DNA of 64,000 nucleotides from Calliphora vicina (taxonomy: Eukaryota; Arthropoda; Insecta; Diptera; Calliphoridae). Within the stretch, counting starts at the first letter, position 1. The number at the start of each line of letters is the position of its first letter. Location of the stretch: NCBI RefSeq assembly GCF_958450345.1, contig NC_088780.1, forward strand, positions 22,479,167 through 22,543,166, read 5' to 3'. The notes below the pieces were generated by a model. That model was not told where the DNA came from. It searched no databases and saw nothing but the letters and a program-made list of their open reading frames with translations. This document shows positions 1-12,110 of the stretch, piece by piece. The translations under genes and the position numbers were made by a program.

Positions 1-1230
1 ATCCTCTAAATTTTGGTATTTATAGAACCCTTTGTAACAAATGTTTGCCTTATTTAGCATCAACTGCATATTGCTTGCCATACCAAGAACTTTTTGGGAA
101 AATTTTCAGTTTTTGGGTACAGAACTGTTGTACAACATTCTCTCGATCGTCAGTAACATAAAAACATTGACCCGGAAGCTGTGAAAAATTTTGCAGAACA
201 TACGTTTCGTCATCCATTATGCAGCAGGTATTAATACCCTACACCACCATAGTGGGGAGGGTATTATACGTTTGTGCAGATGTTTGTAACGCCCACCTGT
301 GTCGATTAAACGATGTCCGTCTGGCTGGCTGGCTGTCCATGCAAACCTTGTGCGCAGAGTACAGGTCGCAATTTTGAAGATATTTCGATCAAATTTGGTA
401 CATATTATTTCTTCGGCCCAAGGACCAATCCTATGAAACTGGCTGAAATCGGTCCATTATTTCACCTAGCCCCCATACAAATGTCCTTCCGAAATTGGAC
501 TTTATCGGTCATAAATGTTTAATTTATAAATGTATCTTCACAAATTGCGCTCCAAATAAGTTTAATATATACAAAATTCATGTCACCAAATTTTGTTACG
601 ATCGGTCCATAATTAGTCATAGCTCCCATATAGACCCGCTTCCGAAAATCACTTAAACGTGCATAAATCGCTTAAAAATGTTGGTATACCCACAAAATTC
701 AACATAGGAAACTTTCATATAGACATAAATCACACAACCTAATTTCATGGTGATCGGTCCATAATTGGTCATAGCCCCCATATAAGGCCCACTTCCGAAA
801 ATCACTCAAAAATATAAATTATTGAAATTTTAAAAGAAAAATTTTTTTGCTCGTTTACTTTACTTTCTTACTTGTTTTTTATAAAATTGGACTTCAATTT
901 CAGTACTCAGTCTTTGGCCTCAACATTTTTAGCGGAGTTCCTGCCAGGAACTTTTTGATCGTTGTATGTTTTTAAACCTACATTGGCTTTATCTTTTCGT
1001 ACCAAATAGTCCGAGTACTGTGCTAACCGGACTGCTTTCCTACCGGATGTGTTTGTTGGGAGCTCTTTTGAAAATGCTTTGTATTTATTGGCTTTAGAAA
1101 TATCATGTGGACCATTCCTTCTACCTCAACCAGGTTTTCTGTCAACGGACAAGTTCTCCCGATACTGATTAATAACATTGGAATCAGTTTGATGGCAGAC
1201 CTTTGATTGTTTGGCCAACTTTTTATAGGA
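1..1230 (-). pseudogene. Tc1/mariner-superfamily transposase remnant, split by family A repeat
   Basis: On the minus strand, 1-225 reads a decayed DDE transposase segment including MDDETYVLQNFSQLPGQ, containing the first catalytic Asp. The more N-terminal part of the same protein continues at about 877-1230 (SKANKYKAFSKELPTNTSG, AQYSDYLVRKDKANVGLKTY). The two halves join if the repeat at 234-876 is removed. Several internal stops show the copy is dead. It probably lies in the intron upstream of gene 1's last exon. Its 3' end lies before position 1. Confidence 0.72.
234..876 (+). mobile_element. family A Helitron-like element, copy 1
   Basis: Begins ATACCCTACACCACCATAG and ends CTTACTTGTTT. 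It contains the short GTCC/GGCT tract of the family (313-340) and lacks the last part of the 3' hairpin. It is inserted in the transposase remnant at 1-1230. Confidence 0.75.
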
Positions 1231-1369
1231 CCATATAGGTTGGGTTTTGTTGAAAATATTTAATAATTTTAGTACGCACTTAATAACTGACATACTTTCA
1301 AAGATAACTTGTTAAAAAAAAAAAAAAAAATAACGAATCAATGCAATATCGGCCACTTACTTTCAAAGT

Positions 1370-1970
1370 GAAGGGTATCTAGAGTGAGAAAGTGAAGCAT
1401 ATCGATCGAAACAGATAGTTGTCGGACGGGGCACGGTCTGGATTATTAAGTGAATGAGGCAAAATGTCCCAACCAATTCACTGTTAATACTTTTGATCAA
1501 GTATTGCAACATGTGGCCGAATGTTGTCATGACGGAATATTACGGTTTCATGTATGTTGGCATATCCTTGACATTTTTCGGCCAATGATCGCTTCAAACG
1601 AATCTGTTGCGTGCGGTAAAGATTCCCTATGATGGACTGGTCAAACTTTAGCAACTCATAATAGATATGATCCTTTTGCTCATACCAGCTATAAAGCATT
1701 AACTTAGCCATTTGATTCGGTTGGTTGGCCTGGCCTCACATACTCTTCGGATTATCGTAATGAATCCATTCATCACAAGTGACGATTCGTTGCAAAAATT
1801 ATTTTCTCTTATAGCGTTCAAGCATGATTTCAGACATGCCACATCGTCTTTCAAGGTCTCTCGCCTTCAATTCAAATGGTATCCAATTTCCCTGCTTTTG
1901 GATGAATGCTGCTGCTTGCAAACGTTTTGAAATACTTTATAGGATCACAAATTGAATACTGTAGAAATTA
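1370..1970 (-). pseudogene. mariner-family transposase remnant
   Basis: Read on the minus strand: RIVTCDEWIHYDNP (first catalytic Asp region, about 1730-1800), then YSWYEQKDHIYYELLKFDQS and HDNIRPHVA (second Asp, about 1480-1700), then NPDRAPSDNYLFRSI (third Asp, about 1390-1450). This order and spacing is that of a mariner D,D34D transposase. Frameshifts and stops break the frame. It is a separate element from the one at 1-1230. Confidence 0.8.
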
Positions 1971-2031
1971 CAAATTTATATTACACAAAGTTTATGAATT
2001 AAATTTATAAAAACCTTGTTTTCTTTTACAG

Positions 2032-2231
2032 TGCCCCCTTCCTATGAGGATGCAATGGCTTTAAGTGAGAAATTCTACGATGACACCGAGTACATGGAAA
2101 ACGTGAGCATGTCTAGTGTAGCTACCAATACGAAAACGGAAAATTTTAAACCACGCTATCCCGTCTACTATGATTACGAAACGCCCATTATACCACCCGG
2201 TAGTGATGATTCTAATGTTGAATCCGAATAA
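2032..2231 (+). CDS. alpha-arrestin gene 1, terminal exon (5' part outside window)
   Basis: Last coding exon of an arrestin domain-containing (alpha-arrestin) gene; these are cytosolic or endosomal adaptors that link membrane cargo to NEDD4-type ubiquitin ligases. A pyrimidine-rich acceptor ending in AG at 2030-2031 precedes the exon. It opens in phase 1 and gives PPSYEDAM at once, then about 60 residues to the stop. PPSY fits the WW-binding PPxY motif. The tail contains FKPRYPVYYD, matching the FRPLYPMY and FKPKYLYYD tails of the genes at 44.8 and 40.6 kb. The PPS(Y/F) block and phase 1 junction equal those of the other cluster members, which is why I assign the family although neither arrestin lobe is in the window. 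Upstream DNA to position 1 is transposon sequence, so the preceding intron is longer than 2 kb. Confidence 0.8.
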
Positions 2232-4420
2232 TACTAATTCCTAACAATTATACGTTTTTTACTAAAACCAATTAACTTTAATAACCTTTTTATGTTTATA
2301 CATTTATAAAACAAAAAGTAGTTAGTCAAACTTTAACATAAATAACAATTTTAATATTGATTGAATATTTTTTTTTACATAAATTAAACAAACAAAATAT
2401 TTGGTATGTTAAAATTTTTAAAACCACAAATTTTTATATGAATTTTTTTTATAACAATTGATAATCTAAAACTGCACGCCTCAGAAAAAAACACAATTAG
2501 AATTTTATCTAAAAAAAAGAAAAACACTAAATTGTATTTACCATTTAAAAAAAAAAAAAGAAAAAACTATTTTTTTATGAACACATTTTTTTATAGAATA
2601 TATTAAATATTTTTTCTTAATTAAGTGTTAAATGTAAGAGATTTTTCTATTGTAACTCCATAATATTAATGTGTGTCTTTATTTGTTTTTTTTTCTTCTA
2701 TACCACCCGTTTACTTTTTTTTTAATATAGAGACCCTTTATGATGCCATACCAACACGTTACCATCAGCAACCTCATCATCATTCTATGGTATTGCCAAC
2801 GACGGATATGTCATCATCTTCGTTAGAATTACATCATGTTAAATCATATAAAAAATTTCAATTACTGCGTTACATAAAGAAATAGTTAAACGTTATTGTT
2901 TTGGTATTCGTCCGACAGTTATATACCTAAATTTATGTTTTATTTTATTTCGGTTTTTTTTTTCTAGATAGCAAAAAATTTATATTAAAGAAAAAGAGAT
3001 GAAAAAAAATACTAAAACCATTAAAAAAAAAATTATTGTATAATAAAAAGTGCCATTTAAATGTTTTGTCCCTTATTCTCTGGTGAAATTAAAATTAAAG
3101 GATTATAAAAAAATTAAGAATTTTTTCCCAAAAAGAGAATTAACTAAAATAAATTGAATTCGGCTTAGCCGAATTTTTGCCCTTTACCAAATTGAAAAAC
3201 TAAATCAGCAAGTTACGATGTTGACCAATATCATCACAACAAACTGTTTACAAAATGTTTGAATGTGTGCCAATTTATTACCCAAAACACTTGTTTACAA
3301 TGCTGCCACAATACTGTAAATATAAATATATAATATTGAATTAATAAATTTACGGCATATGAACGATGCAATGACAACCCAGGAATGTTTAGCATTAACC
3401 CCCCTGATTAGAGGTTGATATATTGTGTTTTTATTTTTCCAATGTTGTAGTGATAGCTTTGTTTTTGAACTCTCCGAAATATGTTGGAAAAATAACCAAG
3501 TTCTTCAAAATTATTAAGCTAAACTCAAATGTTCTGTAAGAAAAATATGGCTTTTATTGTGAAAATTGTCGATTTTCGGTGGCTAAAGTCTAGGTCCTTT
3601 ATTGTGCTTGTTACTGCAGTGCACCTTCGGACTATGACCGAAAAAATTCATGTAGCGGTAAAATATAATTCTCGATAAGCTAGCCTCACCAAATTTGGTA
3701 TGCAGTCTTCTACTGTCAAAATATTAGATTTAAGTAAAAATATGCTGTGATTTTCGAAAAAAACTATATTACGGAGATCAAAAATAACTCGTCCATATAC
3801 CAAAAAACCCAAATTGTGATTTATATTTTTGTGATAAAAATAAATCACTGAAAATAACAGTTATAAAATGATTTTTATCTAAATGGTTTGGTATGACTTT
3901 TATTAGTTTTTGTTGTGTTTTAATGGTTTGATGTGAGATAAACATTTGTTCATTTGTTCTTGTTCTTAATAACTGTTACTTTCTCTTTTATTTACATACA
4001 ATAACATATTGTTAGTACTTTTTAACAAATTATGGAAAGAATATGATAAGTATGAAGTAATGAAGTCTGAGTAACAGAAATGAGAATTTTTTTTAAATTG
4101 TTATTAATCTTTTGATAAATTTTATATATTTAATTGTTATTTTGCATCAAATGCATTTTTGCGATTTATTTTTCATGTTCGCAAATAAAAGTCACAAGCT
4201 GACCTTTACGAAAAAAAATAAATTATAAATCATTCATCCAGATTGTTTGTGTTTGTTTCTTTTCTGTTTCTCTCAACGTCAAACCTAAAATGTTCTCGAA
4301 AAAATCACTCTCTCAGTGATGTATCACAAAAAATTATTTTTAAATAGGTGCGAATGAGAATTTACCATTGCACACTGGTTTTTTCCGTTTTTTTTTTGAT
4401 TTTTAATTTTTAAACACCCT
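2232..4420. other. 3' flank of gene 1 and AT-rich intergenic DNA
   Basis: Very AT-rich, with several AATAAA-type polyadenylation signals suitable for gene 1 (for example near 3041). The only coding candidate is the alternative exon at 2731-2885. A short GGCTTAGCC-type palindrome sits near 3162. I see no further gene. Confidence 0.5.
2731..2885 (+). CDS. possible alternative last exon of alpha-arrestin gene 1
   Basis: An open frame with coding-like composition follows a T-rich acceptor (TTTAATATAG, 2721-2730). In phase 1, the phase of the other terminal exons here, it reads about 50 residues: TLYDAIPTRYHQQPHHHS, then a Ser-rich stretch, then a basic end (KSYKKFQLLRYIKK) and a stop at 2883-2885. 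A Ser-rich then basic tail is also seen in the gene at 13.2 kb. If the upstream exon ends in G, both this exon and the one at 2032 stay open; if it ends in T, this exon would begin with a stop. It could instead be a decayed exon of a lost paralogue. No second arrestin gene is visible between the two exons. Confidence 0.38.
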
Positions 4421-6106
4421 ACACAGAAAAAATTATATTTTAATTCAAACATTTATCCCATATTGAACTGGTTTCAATTATTTCATAATTAAATCAAGTA
4501 TTCATTTGCTAAAAAACAAAATTTCTTGATATTTTCTATTGAATTTTGAGTTTTGAATATGATTATTTTGACAATTGAATATACAATTTTCGTTATTGGT
4601 TGAATTTCAAATACAAAAATTATTGAATAGATAATTTTCGTAATTGAAACACAAAAAATAACAAAAATGTGTTTTCAATTACGAAAATTATCTATTCAAT
4701 AACACTAGTTTACAAATCAAACATTTTTGTTTGCTCATGGAATGAAACTTGTATTTTTAAGAAGAGCTAGGAACGCTAGTTAATTGACCATTTTTTGTTT
4801 CCCACCTATACGTCAACATTTTGAGATATATGGGTTTTTATTTTTCACCTGCCCTGAGTACTACTAATGCATACTGTAGTGTACCGAAATGTAGTAATTA
4901 AATATTTATATAGTTTTTGGGTACTCAATACTCTGGCGAAGCAACTAGATACTTTCAGAGTTGTATTCTTTTGACACATTCCAAAAAAAATTAACGCGGA
5001 AAAAATAAATACTGTATAAAAGTACATCGTTCCTGTAGATAAACGTTAATAAATCGCTATTAAATACAAAACCCTAAAGTAAAAACTATTTTAAAATGTC
5101 TTCTAGAAACTGTAAAATAAACCCAGACCATTTTTGTTTTATTTGCGGAAAAATTCAGTCAAATCGAGGTTTTCCTATAACATAAACACTGCAAAATGCT
5201 TATTTATATTAAAAAATTTCGTAAAAGCTTTAGATAAGACAAAACCAGCATTTCAATATATATACAGCGTGTTCCCGAGTCTTTCTGAGGCTAAACTAAA
5301 AGAAGGGATATTTGCGGGTTCTCAAATATAAAAAATTTAGGTTAATACCAAATTTGAGTGTCTATTAACCGATGTTGAAAATGCAGCATGGAATTCTTTT
5401 AAACTTTTTGTTTAAGAAGTTTTGGGGAATAAGAAAAGTCAAAATTACAGAGATATTGTTGCGATTTTATTACATAATTTTGAACTGATGGGTGTAAATA
5501 TATCGCTCAAAATTCACTTTAACATTCTCATTTGGATTTTTCCCGGAAAACCCCGGACACATGAGTGACGAACATGGAGAGCTTTTCCATAAAGATTTGA
5601 AGTTTTTCGAGAGGAATTATCAATGTTTTTGGGATCAGAATATGCTAGGAGACTACTGTTGGAGTGTCGTGAGGGAGACAAATGAAAACAATTATAAAAC
5701 GAGGACTAAAACACTTCACTTTTAATTTTTTTGTCCTAATTTAAAGTACATTTTTATATGTTTCATTTTTAATAAATATCTCAAAAGGTTGACGTCCAGG
5801 ATTTTTTTTTAAAATTGTTTCCGAATTTAGAAGACCTAAATACACAAATCCCCATATGTTTCAATTCATGAGCAAAAACCTTGTAAACTAGTGTAATTTT
5901 TGCATTTGAAATTCAACCAATAACGAAAATTGTATATTAAATTTTCAAAATAATCATATTCAAAACTCAAAATTCAATAGAAAATATCAAGAAATTTTGT
6001 TTTTGAGCAAATGAATACTTAACTTAATTATGAAATAATTGAAACCAGTTCAATATGTGACAAATATTTGAATTGATACGGTTTAAGAAATAGTTTTTTT
6101 CTGTGT
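4421..6106. mobile_element. foldback element (ACACAGAAAAAA ends), interrupted by a CACTA-ended element
   Basis: The left half (4421-4702) and right half (5894-6106) are inverted complements of each other over much of their length and match the uninterrupted copy at 44271-44728. The termini are ACACAGAAAAAA and TTTTTTTCTGTGT. Removing 4703-5893 plus one TAA restores a near-palindromic foldback of about 490 bp. No coding capacity. Confidence 0.85.
4703..5893 (+). mobile_element. CACTA-ended DNA transposon, deletion derivative
   Basis: The termini are CACTAGTTTACAA and its inverted complement TTGTAAACTAGTG. They sit between two TAA triplets (4700-4702 and 5894-5896), a 3-bp target duplication. 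Similarity extends inward (TTTGCTCATG near both ends). Inside is a broken plus-strand frame: MSSRNCKINPDHFCFICGKI from 5096, YSVFPSLSEAKLKEGIFAG near 5270, then MSDEHGELFHKDLKFFERNY and MLGDYCWSVVRETNENNYK (about 5560-5700). I recognise the last blocks as belonging to a repeat-borne arthropod protein of unknown function; the middle has been deleted. Ends and TSD length fit CACTA/CMC-type elements. Confidence 0.75.
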
Positions 6107-6329
6107 AGTTAGAAAAAAAAATATTTAACTTTAACATGTGGAGCAATACTGTTCTGTTTGCGCGCTGTGTAGTTGTGTTTCCTGGATCAGTACTTTTGCA
6201 TGGCAAAAAGTTTTAAGTGATAAGTTATTAACCAAAGTGTGCAGATTAATAAGAAACTAATCATTTTTGGTCCGAATCCACACGTTTTCGAAAAAATCAA
6301 AATTTAAAAATAATATTTTTAGTGGAAAC

Positions 6330-6735
6330 TTCAAAATGTCGGCCAGATCGGTTATATGGCAGCTATATGAAATAGAGCTCCAAATCATATGAACATTGGT
6401 AGGGATTTAGGGACATAAAAAATGTATACAAATCAAATTTCACTTCAATAGCTTTATAAACAAAAAAGTTGGGGCAAATCGGTCAGAACGGCAGCTATGA
6501 CAGCTATATGAAATAGTGCCCCAAATCATATGAAACTTGGTAGATCATCTTCGGAACATAAATAATTAATACAAATTAAATTTCACTTCAATAGCTTTAT
6601 AAAAAAAAAGTTGGGGCAAATTGGCCAGATCGGCTATATGCAATTATGCCCCAAATGAAACTTGGAAGGTCATCTTGGGAGTATAAAAAATGTATACAAA
6701 CCAAATTTCAATTCAATTGCTATTAAATTAGCGTT
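6330..6735. repeat. three tandem copies of a ~140-bp unit
   Basis: Three diverged head-to-tail copies share GTTGGGGCAAATCGG, AGCTATATGAAATAG, CCCAAATCATATGAAACTTGG and CACTTCAATAGCTTTATAAA. No coding potential. Confidence 0.8.
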
Positions 6736-7573
6736 TATGCCAAAAAAAAACGGAAAAAAACCCGTGTGCATTGAAATGTAAGTGAACCTGTTATTTTCGG
6801 TCTCTGCTATATTTACTAAAACTCTCCATATATAATTTGGTAGACACAGTTCGGGTTCTATTTAAAAATATAAAATACCTAAATATTTTTAACTTTTTCA
6901 AATGATATTTAAAATTGACAATGTTAACGGTATGTGTTTACCGAATATTATCAAAATCGGTAGAACCAAGATTAATTCGTTTGTGAATTCGTGATATCTC
7001 AAAAATCAAATTTTAGATTTTGGTCAGACAGTTTTTAAAATTATATCTTAAAAAAGATTTGGTAGTCTATTTTCTAATTTTCAATTTCGAATTAGTTCTT
7101 TGTGTTTCTAATATAAGATTTTGTAAAAAACATAGTTTTATTAATCATTTGGTTATTAATATCGTAATTTAACTAAATTGGTGATCTAAATAACTTGGAC
7201 TTTAGGTTATAATGGGTGAATGAAGTCTATGTTAGAAAATCTATTATCTGTTTTGATCCATTAGAATACAGAAATTGTTTCAATCAGACAAATATCATAT
7301 ATTTTATCTTTAGTGTTAGGATGCAATTTTGCAGTCTTGGACAGATTTGACCCCTGGTATAAAAGGGTTAACAATGTTATACTAATTTAAATTTACAGAA
7401 TTATAAATTAGCAACCCATAGAAACTATCCGAATTTAACTATTAAAATAATTTATAACCAAAAACTAATTTGCTTCGCAGTCCAATTTCAAATCGGTCTG
7501 CATCGATCCCATAACAGATAATTTAGCATTTATTAAAATTGAGAAACAGTTTTCAAATTATTAATTGATTTTT
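6736..7573. other. intergenic AT-rich stretch
   Basis: No open frame with coding character and no recognisable repeat ends. Confidence 0.5.
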
Positions 7574-8256
7574 ATACCCTTCACCATGAGTGGCAAGGGT
7601 ATATATAAGTTTGTCATTCCGTTTGTAATTTCTATATTTTTTATTTGCGACCCCACAAAGTATATATATTCTGGATCGTTATAGATAGCGGAGTCGATAT
7701 AGCCATGTCCGTCTGTCCGTCCGTCTGTGTGTTGAAATCAACTTTCCGAAGCAACAAATAACTTACATACACGATTCATACATCAATATCTCCGAAATTC
7801 TTCCGACTCGTTGCTATTTAAAATTGAGAAAATCGGGCCACAAATGTCTGAGATATAAGGGAAAAACCAGGACAACATCGATTTTTGACCTATTTTTGAC
7901 CCATATCTGGATTACTAAATCATTAATATAGACAATATGGATGTCTAATGATAGATATTTCAAAGACCTGTGCAACGACGTATTTAAGACCATAGTAGGT
8001 TGGACCTACAATGGGTCAAAAAAATTCGGGAAAAAATATTTTTTAACCCAAATTTTTTTTTTCACCAAAAATTTGTTTTCTCTAAATATTAAAAAATACA
8101 TTTTTTTTTTTAAATTAAAAAACAATTTCGAAAAAACAACTGGAAAAAAATTAAATTTTGTTTACCAAAAAATATTTAAAATTTTTATTTTAAAGTATAA
8201 TTTGGTGAAGGGTATATAAGATTCGGCACAGCCGAATATAGCTCTCTTACCTGTTT
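7574..8256 (+). mobile_element. mini-me-like element, near full length
   Basis: Starts with the hairpin ATACCCTT...AAGGGTAT, passes a TA-rich tract and the GTCY core (GTCCGTCTGTCCGTCCGTCTG, about 7707-7728). It ends GAAGGGTATATAAG, the hairpin ATTCGGCACAGCCGAAT, and CTCTTACCTGTTTT. The one longish frame inside is low-complexity and not a gene. Mini-me elements are known in Diptera for their paired TA and GTCY proto-microsatellites. Confidence 0.8.
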
Positions 8257-10008
8257 TAATTAAATTTTTTTAAATAAAATGTGTAAAATGACGAAGAACA
8301 ATTGAGACCACCTAAAATCGACAAAGTCTAAAATAAGGGCCACCTGATGTACCTAATAATAGTAATTTAAAAATACAAATATTCTTTTAAATATGCAATT
8401 TTTATATTTTTATATAAAATATTCTTGTATTTACAAAATACAGATTTTATTATTGGAAAACTAGTTTTTAAATCAGTCTGTTCCAATAATATAAACAATT
8501 TGGTAAAGGTTGCAATTAAATAATAAAAAAACATTTAAAAACATAAAACAAAACCTTATATATATAAACTTAACCAAACTAAATTTACATACAATTAAGA
8601 TTTTTACCTTTAATAATAAATTCTTCCCCTTTTTAAATGTTAACAATTGCACAATTTATATACAAAAAAAACGATATATTTGACATTTAAAAATTAACAA
8701 AAAAAACTTAAAAACCTAATTATATATTAAAAATTTCGAGAAAAACAATTCAAGTCTTCTATTTTTGTTTATATGTCGTGTTTATTTCAGTTTAAAAATT
8801 TTTCTAGCCTTTAGCCCTTAAGCATATTTGCACAATTTTTACTATTTAGCTAAGCGTAAAACTTTTTCCATAATTAAACATTTAAATAGATGTTTTCGAT
8901 ATAAAACAAATACAAACATTTTTTTATTATTAATTTTTATTTATAACTTTGTTATATATATTTTTAGCTTGTAAGTTAAATTAAAACAAATGAAATGTGA
9001 AACAAACTAAATTCTTTAACAAATGTAAACAAAATAAAAAAACTAAAAAATAAATGGAAAATCTTTTTAATAAAGTTACAAAAACTGAGAAAAAGAAAAA
9101 TGTAAAATAAATTTGAATTTTTTTACAAAACCCCCATCCAAATGGTACCCATGATCCGCGTCTAGCCTAGAGGGATATGAATCGACAAAGAAATGGTTGC
9201 ATAATTGATTCGTCGGGTGTGTAGACCAGTTCTAATATTTATATGAGGCTATGCAACTTTGGCTTTATAATAATTTATCTTTTTTTTCTATCAGCAGTCT
9301 GCTATTGGTTTCTATAATGCTTGATAGCATCTTCTCAGTCATTATGGAATGGAATTTTTTAACGATTTTTTATTGTTTTGAAGCTCTGCTTATTCGCTGT
9401 TAATATCATGCGAATTTATTTTCAGAACCTGGAAAATACTTTTATTGCCATTTCATTTAAACAATTACTATTTTCGTTAAGTTAGGAAAAAAAAAAACAA
9501 AATTCAATAATTGATAAATTTTTTTTCTTTATAACAGTTCAACAACAATTTAGTTTTGAACGAACGTCTGAAGTACCTACATACTTTAAGGCATATATAA
9601 AATTATCTGCAGGGATTTGCCGATTAAAACAAAAAAAATAATAATGAGTTATAAGACCATACGATATTTTTGATATATGGCTTAAAACACCCGAAAATGA
9701 AAGGCCGTTGACCGTTCCGTAAACCATATTTGTGGAAAAATAAGCAGTAGTTCTAATTCTAATATTGATTATGAGCAATTGGTTAAAATTTATATTTTGA
9801 CATATTTAACTATACATTACGGATCATTATTAAAATAATAAGGTACAAAATTTAAGGATATGTATTTTAAAATATACTTATGTGAATTTACTATCCACTT
9901 TTCTCAGGAAATTTTATTTCCTATATTTTACACAGAAAAAAATGGTAACAGTTATTAAGCAATTGAAAAAATTTGTTTGAAATATGATTTATATTTTCAA
10001 TAATTATA
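8257..10008. other. intergenic AT-rich stretch
   Basis: No gene recognised. A minus-strand frame of about 79 codons (9539-9778) has somewhat non-random codons but no start context, homology or splice sites that I can support. Confidence 0.4.
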
Positions 10009-10010
10009 CA

Positions 10011-10685
10011 ATACACCACCATAGTGGGGAGGGTATTATGCGTTTGTGCAGATGTTTGTAACGCCCACAAATATTAGTCTAACACCCACCTTAAAGTATA
10101 CCGATCGACTTAGAATCACTTTCTGAGTCGATTAAGCGATGTCCGTCCGTCCGTCTGGTCGGCTGGCTGGCTGGCTGTCCATGTAAAGCTTGTGCGCAGA
10201 GTACAGGTCGCAATTTTGAAGATATTTCGATCAAATTTGGTACATATTATTTTTTCGGCCCAAGGACCAAGCCTATTGAAACTGGCTGAAATCGGTCCAT
10301 TATTTCATCTAGGCCCCATACAAATGTCCTCCCGAAATTGGACTTTATCGGTCATAAATGTTTAATTTATATATGTATCTACACAAATTCCGCTCCAAAT
10401 AAGTTTTATATACACAAAATTCATGTCACCAAATTTTGTTACGATCGGTCCATAATTAGTCATAACTCCCATATAGACCCGCTTCCGAAAATAACTTTAA
10501 CGTGCATAAATCGCTTAAAAATGTTGGTAAACACACAAAATTCAACATAGTTAACTTTAATATAGACATAAATCACACAACCTAATTTCATGGTGATCGA
10601 TCCATAATTGGTCATAGCCCCCATTTAAGGCCCACTTCCGAAAATCACTCAAAAATATAAATTATTGAAATTTTAAAAGCAAATT
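10011..10685 (+). mobile_element. family A element, copy 2 (3' truncated)
   Basis: Family A body from ACACCACCATAGTGGGG through the GTCC/GGCT tract at about 10141-10180. It stops in the AAATTATTGAAATTTTAAAAG segment, without the 3' hairpin. Confidence 0.75.
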
Positions 10686-10844
10686 TTTTTTATATGAAAA
10701 CTGTCAGTATAACGTTACGAAAAGTTTCGAAATGTTTTTAAAAAAGTTGTTTCTAAATTTAAAATTTTTTTTTTTTAAGTTTTCCAAGTTTTTTAAAATT
10801 TTTAAAATTTTTTTTGTGAAAAATCCTTTGAATTAAAGAAAGCT

Positions 10845-11880
10845 ATATTTTTGGGTGTCGCTGAATGGCACAAAGGCCTGGTATATAAAATAAAATGTTT
10901 GCTGCCACCATCTACTCATAAAGTATTGGAATTTTATTTATCGGACCGTATATTTACAGTTAAGTACGACGATTACGTGACAAGAGAATATAGGATTGGA
11001 GCAGGAGTACCACTAGGAAGTGTTCTTGGACCTACCCTCTATTTGATTTACACCTCTGATTTGCTTACGAGCGATGAATTGACTATTTCAACATTTGCTG
11101 ATGACACCGCAATTATTAGCTCGCATGAAAACCCATGTATAGCATCTAGTATACTAGATGGCTACTTAAGATGTGTGGAAACATGGTTAAACAAATGGAG
11201 AATACGTGTAAATGAGTTAAAAAGCAAACATGTTACGTACACACTGAGGAGGGGATGCTGTGTACCTGCACACTTAACAATGTTAATATATCTCAGTCCG
11301 ATTATGTTACATACCTTGGTATTCTCTTAGATAGAATACTTACTTGGCGCCGTCATATAGAAACCAAGAGACTTCATATGAAGTTAAAAGCATCTAGCCT
11401 TCACTGGTTAATAAGTGACCAATCAAAGTTATGCCTGGACTATATAGTCACCCTGTATAAAATCATTTTAAAACCAATTTGGGCATATGAAATCCAATTG
11501 TGGGGAACGGCCAGTAATTGCAGTATTGAGCTTATACAGAGGGCCCAGTCGAAAATTCTTAGGACAATGACGGGTGCACCATGGTACATAAGAAATGAAA
11601 ACTTCCACAGGGACTTGGAAGTGCCACTAGCGAAGGATGAGTTTAAGAAAGTTCGCGATAAATATATACTGAAACTGCAATCCCACCCAAATCCGCTTGC
11701 TCGGCTTCTCGCACAGAGCTTTGTAGAGGAGATCTACCACCCCGCTAAGATGAGGTCCATGCATCAAGCAATGCTCTCTTTAGAGAGCAATTAGTTTTAA
11801 TTTTAGTTATAAGATTTAATCACTTATTGTTAGGCCTAATGATATAGGCAGATTCAATAAATAAATAAAAAGTTAAAAAA
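10845..11880 (+). pseudogene. 5'-truncated jockey-like non-LTR retrotransposon
   Basis: Encodes the middle and C-terminal part of a reverse transcriptase. GVPLGSVLGPTLYLIYTSDL is followed by FADDTAII, an FADD variant of the catalytic YADD motif, then WLNKWRIRVNELKS in one frame. A frameshift near 11255-11330 moves to a second frame with YLGILLDRILTWRRHIE, WAYEIQLWGTASNCSIELIQ and RAQSKILRTMTGAPWYI. The order is typical of jockey-clade RT followed by the thumb and C-terminal region. The stop at 11792-11794 precedes a short 3' UTR with tandem AATAAATAAATAAA and an A-rich tail near 11860-11883. The missing 5' part is typical of incomplete retroposition. Confidence 0.85.
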
Positions 11881-11989
11881 AAATCTTTTTTGATATATCC
11901 TTTGTTCAAAGAAAATTTGTTGGTTCAATTCCTGTGTTCAAAAAAAATAATTTTAGGAAAATATATTTAAACTATGGTACATAGTTATT

Positions 11990-12110
11990 ACTACACCTAG
12001 AGAAAAAATATGCCAATCATATATATGATATTGTTGCCGCAATCATTTTTATAATTACAGTGACCATGTATTATGATAAACATGTACAACAATATTTTTT
12101 TTTTGCGTGT
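11990..12110. repeat. short foldback relative (AGAGAAAAAATAT / GCGTGT ends)
   Basis: Ends resemble the CACGCAGAGAAAAAA foldback family at 41682-42168, with similar CATATATATGAT...TTATGATAAACATG internal motifs, but shorter and diverged. Confidence 0.4.

Noticed and set aside
7941..8219. 92-codon frame in the mini-me-like element
   Set aside because: Low-complexity Phe/Lys/Asn translation of AT-rich repeat DNA; not kept open in other copies.
9539..9778. 79-codon minus-strand frame
   Set aside because: No recognisable domain, splice sites or repeat match; length is within chance for this base composition.
10338..10550. Recurrent open frame starting MDFIGHKCLIY in several places (10338, 12604, 16835, 26912, 42242)
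   Set aside because: It recurs because it lies in family A copies. The frame decays differently in each copy, has no shared stop or splice pattern, and shows no domain.
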